DNA of 64,000 nucleotides from Mesorhizobium loti CJ3sym (GTDB lineage Bacteria; Pseudomonadota; Alphaproteobacteria; Rhizobiales; Rhizobiaceae): NCBI RefSeq assembly GCF_000472785.1, contig NZ_AXAL01000016.1, positions 62,001 to 126,000 of the forward strand, given 5' to 3'. The notes beneath the pieces were generated by a model, which was not told the DNA's origin, made no database searches, and saw only the letters and a program-made list of their open reading frames with translations. Positions within the stretch are counted from its first letter, which is position 1, and each line of letters opens with the position of its first letter. The position numbers and the translations under genes are program-made. This document shows, in pieces, positions 17,567 to 26,176 of the stretch.

Positions 17567-17581
17567 CAGCGCCGGCAGGCT

Positions 17582-18220
17582 CTATCCTGGGACCATCCCA
17601 GAAAGGCTCTGAGCCCCAACGTCGTCCGGCACGGTGATCCCAAGCAACGCCTGTAGCCCGAACAGCACCAGCAGCGAAGCAATGAACATGCCGACGAAAA
17701 CGGCGGTGCCGACCGCTGCGCCCTTGCCGATCGTTGCGTTGGTCATGCGCCAGGTCAGCACCATCGACAAGGCAAACAGCAGCAGCGACACAAGGCTCGA
17801 GACCTGGCTCGCGGATGACAGGAAAAGCCTGATCAGCGCCGAGGGCAGCATCAGCCAAGCGGTGATGGCCGAGGCCCAGTTGCTGGCAACGACATAGTGG
17901 ACGAAGCGGCCACCGATGCCGGCGCGCCGCGCGACCAAAGCGAGCGCGACCAGCGGCAGCACCCAGGAGCCGATATCGACCGTCGCCAGTCGCATCAGCA
18001 TGCTGAAGCGGCCGGCGAAGGCGTCGGGATCACCGATCTCGTTGGCGATGCCGACCCAGCCGACGATCAGCGCCGGTGCCGCAACAATGATGGCGAAAAA
18101 GGAATTCCAGAACCCGTCGGCCGACAGGTCGAGCAGGCGCAATCCGTCGGTCTTGCCGAGCATCAGCCGCCAGGCGCCGGTCAGCGAAGCTTGGGTCTCG
18201 TCCGCCGTAAGCATGCTCAT
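17582..18220 (-). CDS. Polytopic membrane protein coupled to dapE
   Basis: This 212-residue protein has about five hydrophobic segments (roughly residues 42-58, 80-97, 107-128, 132-150 and 165-192), separated by short loops, in a Yip1-like arrangement. An N-terminal cytoplasmic stretch (to about residue 38) precedes them. Its ATG overlaps the dapE stop (TGATG), so it is translated with dapE. A gene of this kind often sits here in rhizobia, but I know of no function. Confidence 0.75.
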   Translation of the reverse strand: MSMLTADETQASLTGAWRLMLGKTDGLRLLDLSADGFWNSFFAIIVAAPALIVGWVGIANEIGDPDAFAGRFSMLMRLATVDIGSWVLPLVALALVARRAGIGGRFVHYVVASNWASAITAWLMLPSALIRLFLSSASQVSSLVSLLLFALSMVLTWRMTNATIGKGAAVGTAVFVGMFIASLLVLFGLQALLGITVPDDVGAQSLSGMVPG

Positions 18221-19413
18221 CAGCCCTGTCCGAACCAGTCTTCGATGAAGCGCTGGTAGATTCGCGTCAGCGTTTCAAGATCGGCGATGGCGACGCGCTC
18301 GTCGACCATATGCATGGTCTTGCCGACCAGGCCGAACTCAACCACCGGGCAGTAATCCTTGATGAAACGTGCATCCGACGTGCCGCCGGAGGTCGACAAT
18401 GTCGGCTCCTTGCCGACCGCCGCCTTGATCGAACCGGCAAGCGTGTCGACAAGCTTGTCGTCGCGGGTCAGGAAGACATGGCTTGGCCGGTCGCGCCAGA
18501 CAAGGTCGTAGTCCACCGGCGTCTTCTTGCCCGGCCGATACTTCTTGCGCCTGGCTGCCTGGTCGAGGCGGTTGTGAATCTCGGCCTGCATGGTCTCGGC
18601 GGTCCAGGTATCGTTGAAGCGAATGTTGAAGGTGGCGGTCGCCTTGGCTGGAATGACATTGGTGGCCGGGTTGCCGACATCGATGGAGGTCACCTCCAGA
18701 TTGGTCGGCTGGAAATCCTTCGTGCCCTTGTCGAAGACGGGATGCAGCAAGGCGTCGACCAGGCTCATCAGCCCGCGCACCGGATTGTCGGCAAGCAAGG
18801 GGTAGGCGACATGGCCCTGACGGCCATTGACGGTCATTGAACCGGACATCGAACCGCGACGGCCGATCTTGATCATGTCGCCGAGCGCGTCCGGATTGGT
18901 CGGCTCGCCGACGATCGAGGCGTCCCATTTCTCGCCCCTGGAGGCGGCCCATTCGAGCAGCTTGACGGTGCCGTTGATGGCAGGCCCTTCCTCGTCGCCG
19001 GTGATCAGCAGCGAGACCGAGCCCTTGGGGCCGCCATTTGCCTCGACATGGCGCGCCACGGCGGCGATGAAGCAGGCAATGCCGCCCTTCATGTCGACGG
19101 CGCCGCGGCCATACATCTCGCCATTGGCAACCTCGGCGGCAAAAGGCGGATGCGTCCAGGCGGCTTCGTCACCGACCGGCACCACGTCGGTATGGCCGGC
19201 GAACATCAGATGCGGGCCATTCCCGGACCGCCTTGCGTAGAGGTTCTCGATGTCGGGCGTGCCGTCGTCCGAAAAGATCGGCCGGTCGACCAGGAAGCCG
19301 AGCGGTTTCAGCATCGTTTCCAGCGCGCTCAGCGCGCCGCCCTCAGTGGGAGTCACCGAGGCGCAACGAATGAGGGTGGCGAGGTTGGCGGCGGGATCGG
19401 TCGGCAGCGTCAT
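18220..19413 (-). CDS. dapE: Succinyl-diaminopimelate desuccinylase
   Basis: This 397-residue zinc metallopeptidase-family enzyme releases succinate from N-succinyl-LL-diaminopimelate in lysine and peptidoglycan precursor synthesis. Metal-binding motifs are visible: FAGHTDVVPVGD, GRGAVDMKGGIA and ITGDEEGPAINGT, with the C-terminal GGTSDARFIKDYCPVVEFG. ATG 19413 (MTLPTDPAANL) gives the usual length. Together with dapD at 22.2-23.0 kb it provides two steps of the succinylase pathway; a PanE-like gene and three membrane-protein genes lie between them. Confidence 0.96.
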   Translation of the reverse strand: MTLPTDPAANLATLIRCASVTPTEGGALSALETMLKPLGFLVDRPIFSDDGTPDIENLYARRSGNGPHLMFAGHTDVVPVGDEAAWTHPPFAAEVANGEMYGRGAVDMKGGIACFIAAVARHVEANGGPKGSVSLLITGDEEGPAINGTVKLLEWAASRGEKWDASIVGEPTNPDALGDMIKIGRRGSMSGSMTVNGRQGHVAYPLLADNPVRGLMSLVDALLHPVFDKGTKDFQPTNLEVTSIDVGNPATNVIPAKATATFNIRFNDTWTAETMQAEIHNRLDQAARRKKYRPGKKTPVDYDLVWRDRPSHVFLTRDDKLVDTLAGSIKAAVGKEPTLSTSGGTSDARFIKDYCPVVEFGLVGKTMHMVDERVAIADLETLTRIYQRFIEDWFGQG

Positions 19414-19488
19414 GGCAAAAGCGATAGTCGAAAGCTGAGGGCCTGTCACGACCCGACATGGGGACCAGCCCAATGGCCTGACATACCG

Positions 19489-19517
19489 CCGACATTATGG
19501 TTTTCATGTCGTATAAT
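19489..19517 (+). promoter_or_regulatory. Sigma-70-type promoter of the PanE-like gene
   Basis: CCGACA and a perfect TATAAT are separated by 17 bases, ending 24 bases before the start codon at 19542. The -10 box is unusually good for this genome; the -35 matches the consensus at four of six positions. Confidence 0.5.
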
Positions 19518-19541
19518 TGCTGACAGGTGCGGAGCGACAGT

Positions 19542-20582
19542 ATGGCAAACGGGGACAGAACGGTCGTCATTGCCGGTGCCGGCAGCATCGGCTGCTACGC
19601 GGGCGGTTGCCTGGCGCTCGCTGGCCGGCGGGTGATTCTGCTGGCCCGGCCGCGCATCGAGGCCGCGCTGCGGCAAGGCGGGTTGCGCATCAGCGACCTT
19701 GAGGGCCGCGATCGCCTGGTCAAGCCGGGCGCGCTTGGGATCACCGTGGATCCGGCCGCCGCCCTGCCGGAAGCGGACGTGATCCTGGTGACGGTCAAGA
19801 GCGGCGCGACGCAAGAGATGGCCGCGCTCATCAAGGCCCATGCCCGCCCTGACGCCGTTGTGATCAGCCTGCAGAACGGCGTCGACAATGCCGACCGGTT
19901 GCGCGCCGGACTTGGCCCGCGAACGGTGCTGGCCGGCATGGTGCCGTTCAATGTGGTGCAGTCGCCCGACGGCGAGCTGCCGCTGCGGGTCCACCGTGCC
20001 AGCGACGGCAAGGTAATGATCGAGGACGGCGACGCCGGCCTGGTCCGCCTTCTCGCCGTCGAAGGGTTCGCGGTCGAGGCCCATGCCGACATGAAAGCTG
20101 TGCTGTGGGGCAAGCTGCTGATGAATTTGAACAACGCGCTGGTGGCGCTTTCGGGCCTGCCGCTGGCAACGGAACTTGCCGACCGCCGCTGGCGCCTGAT
20201 CCTGGCCGGCCAGATCGACGAGGCGCTGCGGGCGATGAAAGCCTCCGGCATCGAGCCGGCGCGGATCGCCGGCCTGCGGCCGGCGCTGCTGCCGAAAGTG
20301 CTCAGGCTGCCGGACTGGCTGTTCAGGCTGTTGGCGCGGCGCATGCTGGCGATCGACCCGCAGGCGCGCTCATCGATGTGGGACGATTTGCAACGCGGCC
20401 GGCCGACAGAGATCGGCGAGCTGCAAGGGGCGGTGCTCGGCCTTGCCGAAAGAGCGGGTACGCCGGCGCCGCTGCTGAAGCGCGTTACCGCTTTGGCTCG
20501 CGTGGCGGAAGCGGCGCGGCTTGGCTCGCCGGGCCTGGCGCCGGAACAGGTAGCGCCGCCGGGTGGCTCTCGATCAGCGTGA
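19542..20582 (+). CDS. Ketopantoate reductase family protein (PanE-like, copy 1)
   Basis: This 346-residue protein has a Rossmann NADP site at its start (VVIAGAGSIGCYAGGCLALAG), a substrate-side VSLQNGVDN motif (ISLQNGVDNADRL) and the conserved KLLMNLNNAL lysine-asparagine segment of ketopantoate reductases. It may reduce 2-dehydropantoate in pantothenate synthesis, but members of this family often act on other 2-keto acids. A second, distinct homologue lies at 59.6 kb. The last 98 bases overlap the end of a gene on the opposite strand. Confidence 0.85.
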   Translation: MANGDRTVVIAGAGSIGCYAGGCLALAGRRVILLARPRIEAALRQGGLRISDLEGRDRLVKPGALGITVDPAAALPEADVILVTVKSGATQEMAALIKAHARPDAVVISLQNGVDNADRLRAGLGPRTVLAGMVPFNVVQSPDGELPLRVHRASDGKVMIEDGDAGLVRLLAVEGFAVEAHADMKAVLWGKLLMNLNNALVALSGLPLATELADRRWRLILAGQIDEALRAMKASGIEPARIAGLRPALLPKVLRLPDWLFRLLARRMLAIDPQARSSMWDDLQRGRPTEIGELQGAVLGLAERAGTPAPLLKRVTALARVAEAARLGSPGLAPEQVAPPGGSRSA

Positions 20583-21258
20583 TCTTCTGCCAGATTTTTC
20601 GCGACAGGTTCGAGCTCAGATTCTCGATGTCGTTGACGCCGTCGATGACGACGTCGTCATTGACCGACTGCGCGAAGAGTGCGGCGATCTTGCCGGTGAT
20701 CGACAGCATTTCGGAACAATAGTCGAGGTAGCGCGCCAAATCCGCCGCATTGGTGATACGCGCCGGTGAGTTCGCCGTTGGCCTGAAGCTGGCTGAAAGC
20801 GTCGCGGGATCCTTAGTCAGCTGGTGCATGTCGATGACATGGATCAGCGAGCGCAGGCCATGCAGCTGGCGAAAGACCTGCTTGCGCTTGATGCGCTCCT
20901 CGGTGCGGATCAGCGCGAGCAGGCCGAGCACGGCGAGAATGACGGTGTTGATCGATGCCTCGATGCCTTGCACCGATTGCAGGGCATCGTCGTTTCCCGA
21001 GATGCGGTCGAGAGGCAGGATCGTGCCGACAAACACGAACACCAGCACACCGGCGACGAAGGCGGCGATGATGAGGCCGCGCAGCCACCAGATCGGCGCT
21101 TCGAGCGCCTGAGCCGCCTTGGCCAGATCGCGCGACAGCGACACCAGTTCTGCAGCGACGCCGCGCAGGCCGGCCTTGGGAAAGCGTTCGGAGACGCGGC
21201 TCTCCAGCCGTTCGGCGGTGTCGATGATCAGTTTCGGATCAAGCGTGCGGTAGCGCAT
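20485..21258 (-). CDS. Unidentified membrane protein with two hydrophobic segments
   Basis: This 257-residue protein has an N-terminal helical part, two hydrophobic segments (about residues 62-84 and 105-120) and a long C-terminal domain ending in a proline/alanine-rich tail. I do not recognise the family. The tail, which is low-complexity, is encoded in the 98 bases that overlap the PanE-like gene antisense; the core with its membrane segments lies outside that overlap, so the gene looks genuine. A palindromic repeat lies immediately upstream. Confidence 0.65.
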   Translation of the reverse strand: MRYRTLDPKLIIDTAERLESRVSERFPKAGLRGVAAELVSLSRDLAKAAQALEAPIWWLRGLIIAAFVAGVLVFVFVGTILPLDRISGNDDALQSVQGIEASINTVILAVLGLLALIRTEERIKRKQVFRQLHGLRSLIHVIDMHQLTKDPATLSASFRPTANSPARITNAADLARYLDYCSEMLSITGKIAALFAQSVNDDVVIDGVNDIENLSSNLSRKIWQKITLIESHPAALPVPAPGPASQAAPLPPREPKR

Positions 21259-21273
21259 GTCCGATCGGTCCTC

Positions 21274-21388
21274 AGAGCATGATGCCGAAAAGTGTGACGC
21301 GGTTTTCCGACGACATCATGCTCTATCTCTTTGGTTTAGAGTCGGATTCAGATTTCAGGTCGATTCGACCTGAAATCATCCGGCTCTA
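21274..21388. repeat. Rhizobiales intergenic palindromic element (RIME-like), second copy
   Basis: The first hairpin pairs AGAGCATGATG (21274-21284) with CATCATGCTCT (21314-21324) and encloses CCGAAAAGTGTGACGCGGTTTTCCG, here named by its ends only as GAAAAGTGTGA...GGTTTTCC, the same core as at 8.0 kb. The second is a perfect 11-base stem around one base (TTTCAGGTCGA with TCGACCTGAAA) inside a longer TAGAG/CTCTA-bounded palindrome. Its last three bases form the TAG stop of the DUF805 gene. Confidence 0.8.
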
Positions 21389-21778
21389 GGGTTGTGCCGG
21401 CTCGTTGGTGCGCCGGCCATAACGATTGGGCCCAGGCTGCCCTGGAAACAGGCACAATACAAGGAAGGCAACGATCGAGACCACGGGCACGAACAGCACC
21501 AGCGCCACGATGCCCGGCTTGTCGAGATCGTGCAGCCGCTTTATGGCAAGCACCACAAGCGGCCAAAGCGTGGCCATGACAACAATGACAAAAATGGACC
21601 ACCACGTCTCGCTTTCCGGGCTGCCTTCCGGCAGCAGCTTGAAGTGATAGTACGGAAAGGCCTGGATGATGGATACGAGCAAGCCACTCAGAAAATAGGC
21701 CGCGCGGTTAACGCGGCCCGATGTCTTGAAGAAAAGCCAGGTGAGATCTGATCTGTCAGGCAAGCGGGTCCGGTCCAT
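21386..21778 (-). CDS. DUF805 family membrane protein (copy A)
   Basis: This 130-residue protein has about four hydrophobic segments and the family start: aromatic cytoplasmic head (DLTWLFFKTSGRVNRAAYFLSG) followed by membrane helices, IKRLHDLDKPG between them, and a C-terminal tail with PGPNRYG, the usual DUF805 ending. Function of DUF805 proteins is unknown. It overlaps the second DUF805 gene by 23 bases, and its stop codon is contributed by the palindromic repeat, which suggests the C-terminus was reshaped when the repeat arrived. Confidence 0.82.
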   Translation of the reverse strand: MDRTRLPDRSDLTWLFFKTSGRVNRAAYFLSGLLVSIIQAFPYYHFKLLPEGSPESETWWSIFVIVVMATLWPLVVLAIKRLHDLDKPGIVALVLFVPVVSIVAFLVLCLFPGQPGPNRYGRRTNEPAQP

Positions 21779-22118
21779 ATTGATTGGCACCGCTGGTGCC
21801 TTGGAGAATGCCGAGCTCGACCAGCAGCCAGATGCCGCCAATGACGGGTACCAGGCCGATCAGCGTCCACCAGCCCGACTTGTTGCGGTCGTGCCAGCGT
21901 TTGGCATAGAGCGCAATCGCGAAATAGATCGATGCCAGTGCCAGGACGATGCCGATGATGCCGATCTGGGCACCACTGCCGGTGGTGATACGCGTGCCGA
22001 GGATCGAGTCGAGAATGAAGCCAACAATGCCTATAACGATGAATACGCCGATGCCGGCCCAGAATTTGGCACGGTTGATGCGGCCATCGAAACTCGTGAG
22101 AAGATATTTCCAGTCCAT
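21756..22118 (-). CDS. DUF805 family membrane protein (copy B)
   Basis: This 120-residue DUF805 protein shows DWKYLLTSFDGRINRAKFW at the N-terminus, three or four membrane helices, KRWHDRNKSGWW and the terminal GTSGANQYGPDPLA. It is a tandem paralogue of copy A with clear divergence. It lies 72 bases downstream of dapD on the same strand and is probably co-transcribed with it. Confidence 0.85.
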   Translation of the reverse strand: MDWKYLLTSFDGRINRAKFWAGIGVFIVIGIVGFILDSILGTRITTGSGAQIGIIGIVLALASIYFAIALYAKRWHDRNKSGWWTLIGLVPVIGGIWLLVELGILQGTSGANQYGPDPLA

Positions 22119-22190
22119 GTCACCCCTCCACTTTGAACCAACGCGACCCATTGTCGCGCCGGTGGAAGGTGCGCCCGCTTGGCGGAAAGA

Positions 22191-23045
22191 TCAATCGCGC
22201 AACAATTCGTTGATCGAGGTCTTCGACCGGGTCTTGGCGTCGACGCGCTTGACGATGACGGCGCAGTAGAGGCCGGGACCAGGCTCGTTGTTTGGAAAAG
22301 CCTTGCCCGGCATCGAGCCGGCGACGACGACGGAATTCGGCGGCACCTCGCCATAGAAGACCTCGCCGGTGGCGCGGTCGACGATCTTGGTCGACTGGCC
22401 GATGAAGACGCCCATGCCAAGCACCGAGCCTTCGCGCACGATGCAGCCCTCGACCACTTCCGAACGCGCGCCGATGAAGCAATTGTCCTCGATGATGGTG
22501 GGGCCGGCCTGCATCGGCTCCAGCACGCCGCCAATGCCGACGCCGCCCGACAGATGCACATTCTTGCCGATCTGGGCGCAGGAGCCGACCGAGGCCCAGG
22601 TGTCGACCATGGTACCGCTGTCAACATAGGCGCCGACATTGACGAAGGACGGCATCAGCACCGCACCCGGCGCGACATAGGCCGAGCGGCGCACGATCGA
22701 CGACGGCACGGCGCGAAAACCCGCCTTCTCGAAATCGACGGCGCTCCAGCCGTCGAACTTCGACGGCACCTTGTCCCACCACACGGCCTCGCCCGGGCCA
22801 CCCTTGATGATCTCCATCGGGTTCAGCCGGAACGAGAGCAGCACCGCCTTCTTCAGCCACTGGTTGACGTGCCACTTGCCATCCGCCTGGCGCTCGGCGA
22901 CGCGGACGGTGCCGTGGTCGAGCAGGTCGAGCGCAGACTGGATGGCGTCGCGCGTTTCGCCGCGTGTCGCGGTCGAAATCGTATCGCGCTCCTCGAAGGC
23001 CTTCTCAATGGTCTTTTCGAGGCTCGCCAGATCGGGCTTCGACAT
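22191..23045 (-). CDS. dapD: 2,3,4,5-tetrahydropyridine-2,6-dicarboxylate N-succinyltransferase
   Basis: This 284-residue enzyme adds succinyl from succinyl-CoA to tetrahydrodipicolinate, the step before DapC/DapE in lysine and meso-diaminopimelate synthesis. The N-terminal helical domain carries GTVRVAER and WKKAVLLSF-type segments; the left-handed beta-helix repeat follows with MPSFVNVGAYVDSGTMVDTWASVG and GVGIGGVLEP. Its length and start are standard. It is divergent from the LOG-family gene. Confidence 0.97.
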   Translation of the reverse strand: MSKPDLASLEKTIEKAFEERDTISTATRGETRDAIQSALDLLDHGTVRVAERQADGKWHVNQWLKKAVLLSFRLNPMEIIKGGPGEAVWWDKVPSKFDGWSAVDFEKAGFRAVPSSIVRRSAYVAPGAVLMPSFVNVGAYVDSGTMVDTWASVGSCAQIGKNVHLSGGVGIGGVLEPMQAGPTIIEDNCFIGARSEVVEGCIVREGSVLGMGVFIGQSTKIVDRATGEVFYGEVPPNSVVVAGSMPGKAFPNNEPGPGLYCAVIVKRVDAKTRSKTSINELLRD

Positions 23046-23190
23046 GAATTCGCTCCATTACCAAGCTGTTAAGGGGCAACGCCTTAACCTGTTTCCAAAG
23101 TCGCGCGGACCCTATGTGAAGCCTTGGTGAGGGTCAATCGCGGGTGCGTCACGGGACGGCGCAAGTGAAAGAATCGGACGGGTAAGACAT

Positions 23191-24036
23191 ATGACTCCTA
23201 TGGAAAAGGCGGGGTGGACGCCGCTGCCGCATTCGGACGAGGATCTGGAGCGGTCGAAAAGCGTGCCGGACACGCCACAGACGCGGGCCGAGACCTACCG
23301 GCTGGCCTGGAACGATCCTGATTTCATGACGCGGCGCGAACTGCGCGCGGTCAGGCTGCAGCTGGAACTGCTGAAGCCGGAAATGATCCTGGCCGAGCGC
23401 GGCATCCGTTCGACAGTGATCCTGTTTGGCGGCGCGCGCCTGCCCGAGCCTGGCGGTGAGGCCTGGGCGGCCAAGAACGAGACGCAGAAGAAGAACCTCG
23501 AGGAAAACAGCAAATATTACGAGGAGGCGCGCAAATTCGCGCGGCTTTGCTCGCAGCAGTCGGCCACATCATACTACCGCGAATATGTCGTGGTGACCGG
23601 CGGCGGCCCAGGCGTGATGGAAGCCGGAAATCGCGGTGCCGATGACGTCGGCGCGCCGTCGATCGGCCTCAACATCGTTTTGCCGCACGAACAGGCGCCG
23701 AATATCTACGTGACGCCGGAGCTGTGCTTCAACTTCCACTATTTCGCCATCCGCAAGATGCACTTCGTCATGCGCGCCAAGGCGGTGGCGGTGTTTCCGG
23801 GCGGCTTCGGCACGATGGACGAGTTCTTCGAGACGCTGACCCTGATCCAGACCGGACGCATGGAGCGCGTGCCGGTGATCCTGTTTGGCAAATCGTTCTG
23901 GAAACGGGCGATCGATCTCGACTTCCTCGCCGAACAAGGCACGATCAGCCCCGGCGACCAGGACATTATCGATTTCGTCGACACCGCCGACGAAGCCTGG
24001 GGCATCATCAGCCGCTTCTACAAATTAGGGGAATAA
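23191..24036 (+). CDS. LOG family protein (TIGR00730)
   Basis: This 281-residue Rossmann-fold protein carries the two nucleotide-binding motifs of the family: GGGPGVMEA (residues 137-145) and PGGFGTMDE (203-211, the PGGxGTxxE motif). Characterised members are phosphoribohydrolases that release bases from nucleotide monophosphates, including cytokinin activation in plants and some bacteria. The N-terminal extension of about 70 residues puts it in the longer bacterial type (PpnN-like class), so cytokinin production should not be assumed. The gene stops just before the 8-base repeat array. Confidence 0.88.
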   Translation: MTPMEKAGWTPLPHSDEDLERSKSVPDTPQTRAETYRLAWNDPDFMTRRELRAVRLQLELLKPEMILAERGIRSTVILFGGARLPEPGGEAWAAKNETQKKNLEENSKYYEEARKFARLCSQQSATSYYREYVVVTGGGPGVMEAGNRGADDVGAPSIGLNIVLPHEQAPNIYVTPELCFNFHYFAIRKMHFVMRAKAVAVFPGGFGTMDEFFETLTLIQTGRMERVPVILFGKSFWKRAIDLDFLAEQGTISPGDQDIIDFVDTADEAWGIISRFYKLGE

Positions 24037-24091
24037 GGGAATAGGGCAGTACGGGAAATAGATTTGAAAATCAGAGGCCAAGAACGCCTTC

Positions 24092-24139
24092 CTACTGCCC
24101 TACTGCCCTACTGCCCTACTGCCCTACTGCCCTACTGCC
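24092..24139. repeat. Tandem 8-base repeat, six copies
   Basis: CTACTGCC is repeated exactly six times between two converging genes; a complementary AGGGCAGTA copy lies at about 24044-24053, so a hairpin can form. On the minus strand each unit reads GGCAGTAG and contains a TAG; since 8 is not a multiple of 3, TAG falls in every frame. One of them is the stop of the HAD gene. Confidence 0.9.
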
Positions 24140-24836
24140 CTGCCACTATCCCTGTCAGAAAGCCGGCAAGATCGTCGGTGACGTAGTCGACGTCGTCTTC
24201 CTGCGCGGGATCGCGCTCCCAGATTTCGGCAAAGGTCGGCTCGAAATTGCGTGGCACCACGAGCACCGTGGTCATGCCCAGCGACTTCGGCACTTCCAGG
24301 TTGCGGGCGAGATCCTCGAACATCACCGCATTGTGGCCGGTGACGGCGTGCAGTTCGGCGAACTTTTCGTAGGTCTGGCGCGCGGGTTTGGGATTGAGGC
24401 CGGCGGCGACGATATCGAAGATGTCGTCGAAATGATCGAGGATGCCAAGCTGGCGCGCGGTGCGCTCGGCGTGCCTGCGATCGCCATTGGTGAAGATGAA
24501 CTTGCGGCCGGGAAGCTGGCGGATGGCGGTGCCGAGAACGGGATCGGGCACCAGCCAGGAATAGTCGATGTCGTGGACCTTCTCCAGAAAGTCGTCGGGA
24601 TCGATGCCGTGGCGCGTCATCAGCCCGTTCAGTGTCGTGCCGTATTCGCGATAAAGCTCCTTCTGCAGCTTGCGCGCCTCCTCGCGCGGCAGCGCTAGCA
24701 GCTCCCCGACATAGGCGGTCATCTTGACGTCGATCTGCGAGAACAGATTCGAATGGTGCGGGTAGAGCGTGTTGTCGAGGTCGAAAACCCAGTCGGTGAC
24801 ATGGGCGAAGCGGGCGGGATCAGGGAGCGTGGTCAT
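24132..24836 (-). CDS. HAD family hydrolase, pyrimidine 5'-nucleotidase type
   Basis: This 234-residue phosphatase has the HAD motifs: FDLDNTLYP (nucleophile Asp19 and Asp21), KFIFTNGDRRHAE (motif II) and AVMFEDLARNLE (motif IV). The DLDNTLYP spelling and insertion pattern are those of the pyrimidine 5'-nucleotidase/Sdt1 group. ATG 24836 (MTTLPDPARF) is chosen over an upstream frame without homology. Its stop codon lies in the 8-base repeat array. Confidence 0.88.
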   Translation of the reverse strand: MTTLPDPARFAHVTDWVFDLDNTLYPHHSNLFSQIDVKMTAYVGELLALPREEARKLQKELYREYGTTLNGLMTRHGIDPDDFLEKVHDIDYSWLVPDPVLGTAIRQLPGRKFIFTNGDRRHAERTARQLGILDHFDDIFDIVAAGLNPKPARQTYEKFAELHAVTGHNAVMFEDLARNLEVPKSLGMTTVLVVPRNFEPTFAEIWERDPAQEDDVDYVTDDLAGFLTGIVAGQ

Positions 24837-24998
24837 GCGGTCCTTATGGCATGAAACGGAAAATCCGAAAGAGGCTTTATCCACAACTTCCACGCGCCAA
24901 GGGTAGCGGAAACGGCCCCGCGATTCAAATTTTAATCATCCGGGAAAGGTGGCCTTCAGGGCTTGCTGGCACAGAGACAGTTCTGTGGGGAGCTCGCG

Positions 24999-25760
24999 AT
25001 GAACAGCGTTATTCTGAAATCCGCCGCCATCGCTTTCGCCTCCGTCGCCGCCTCGCTCCTGCTGACGCTGATTATTGTTCCGGCCATGGGATTCCCCGTC
25101 AACCGCACGATCTGGCTGACCTCGACCGTCTGTCCGTTGGTGCTCGCATGGGTGGCTTGCGCCAGCACCTTCTGGCAAAGCGACAAGCTGAAGAACGCGC
25201 ATCGCGAACTTGCCCGCGCGCACGCCCAGCTCGCCGCCGCCCACCGCCGTCTGGCGGAGAAGGCCAGCCGCGACGACATGACCGGCATGCTCAACCGGGA
25301 GAGTTTCTTTGCCGCGCTGGATGGCTCCCGGCGCAAGTCCGACCGCGGCGCGCTGCTGATCATCGACGCCGATCATTTCAAGCGGATCAATGACAGTTTC
25401 GGCCACCTGACCGGTGACGACGCGCTGCTGTTGATCGCCAGCGCCATCGAGCGCGGGGTGCGCGGCGGCGACGTGCTCGGCCGTATCGGCGGCGAGGAGT
25501 TCGGCGCGTTTCTGATTGGCGCCACCGAGAAGGAGGCCAAGCGGGTCGCCGAGCGCATTCGCCGCGAAGTCGAGCTGATCCGTTTCCGGCCCGTCGACGA
25601 GCGGACTATACCGCTGACCGTCAGCATCGGCGGCACCGTCTGCGGCGAGGAAGCCAACGTCTCCGAGCTGATGCGTGCCGCCGACCGGCGCCTCTATCAG
25701 GCCAAGCATGCGGGCCGCAATCTGTCGATCCTGGGCACGGATATCTCGGCCGCCGCATGA
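24999..25760 (+). CDS. Membrane-bound diguanylate cyclase (GGDEF)
   Basis: This 253-residue protein probably makes cyclic di-GMP. Two membrane segments (residues about 9-30 and 37-56) are followed by a short coiled coil (60-90) and a GGDEF domain with GGEEF at 164-168. The inhibitory I-site RxxD is present as RGGD at 155-158, so feedback control is likely. There is no recognisable sensor domain besides the membrane part. ATG 24999 has a GGGGAG ribosome binding site. It is a single gene. Confidence 0.92.
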   Translation: MNSVILKSAAIAFASVAASLLLTLIIVPAMGFPVNRTIWLTSTVCPLVLAWVACASTFWQSDKLKNAHRELARAHAQLAAAHRRLAEKASRDDMTGMLNRESFFAALDGSRRKSDRGALLIIDADHFKRINDSFGHLTGDDALLLIASAIERGVRGGDVLGRIGGEEFGAFLIGATEKEAKRVAERIRREVELIRFRPVDERTIPLTVSIGGTVCGEEANVSELMRAADRRLYQAKHAGRNLSILGTDISAAA

Positions 25761-25984
25761 GCCCGGTGGCAGCAGGCCGCGGGCCGACCGGAAGCACGGA
25801 ACCGAAACTCGAGCCCCGCGGCTGCCGTTAAGAGAATTCTAACTGTGTTTGTACTGAGCCGCGCCAGTAACCGGTTTGAAACGGCTTCATGGCCAGGTTT
25901 GGCACGAAATCGGCTTCCTCCCCGGTGCATGTCCCGTTCAGAGAAACGGCAGGCATCGTCGAGGCCCCCATCGCGAGACCAATC

Positions 25985-26176
25985 ATGAGTTTCTTCATCA
26001 AAAAAATGCCGCGCCGCATGATCGTGCAGGCGCTGATCGCGCTGCCTGCCCTGTCCCTGTTCCGCAAGCTGCCCCAGGCCGACACGCGTCCATCCCGGCT
26101 TGATCCATCCCAGGTCGATCCGAATGAGATCGTCGAGGTCAATGGCTGGATCCTCAAGCGGAGTGACCTGGCATGA
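25985..26176 (+). CDS. 63-residue signal-bearing partner of the GMC oxidoreductase
   Basis: This tiny protein has a basic head with a twin arginine (KKMPRRMIVQAL), a hydrophobic stretch to about residue 27 (IALPALSL), and then about 35 soluble residues ending in NGWILKRSDLA. The shape is that of a Tat-type signal followed by a short domain, although the classical S-R-R-x-F-L-K pattern is only partly met. The gene overlaps the GMC start by four bases (ATGA). The GMC protein has no signal of its own. In gluconate and fructose dehydrogenases the GMC subunit is exported by riding on a small Tat-bearing subunit; I infer the same here. Confidence 0.65.
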   Translation: MSFFIKKMPRRMIVQALIALPALSLFRKLPQADTRPSRLDPSQVDPNEIVEVNGWILKRSDLA

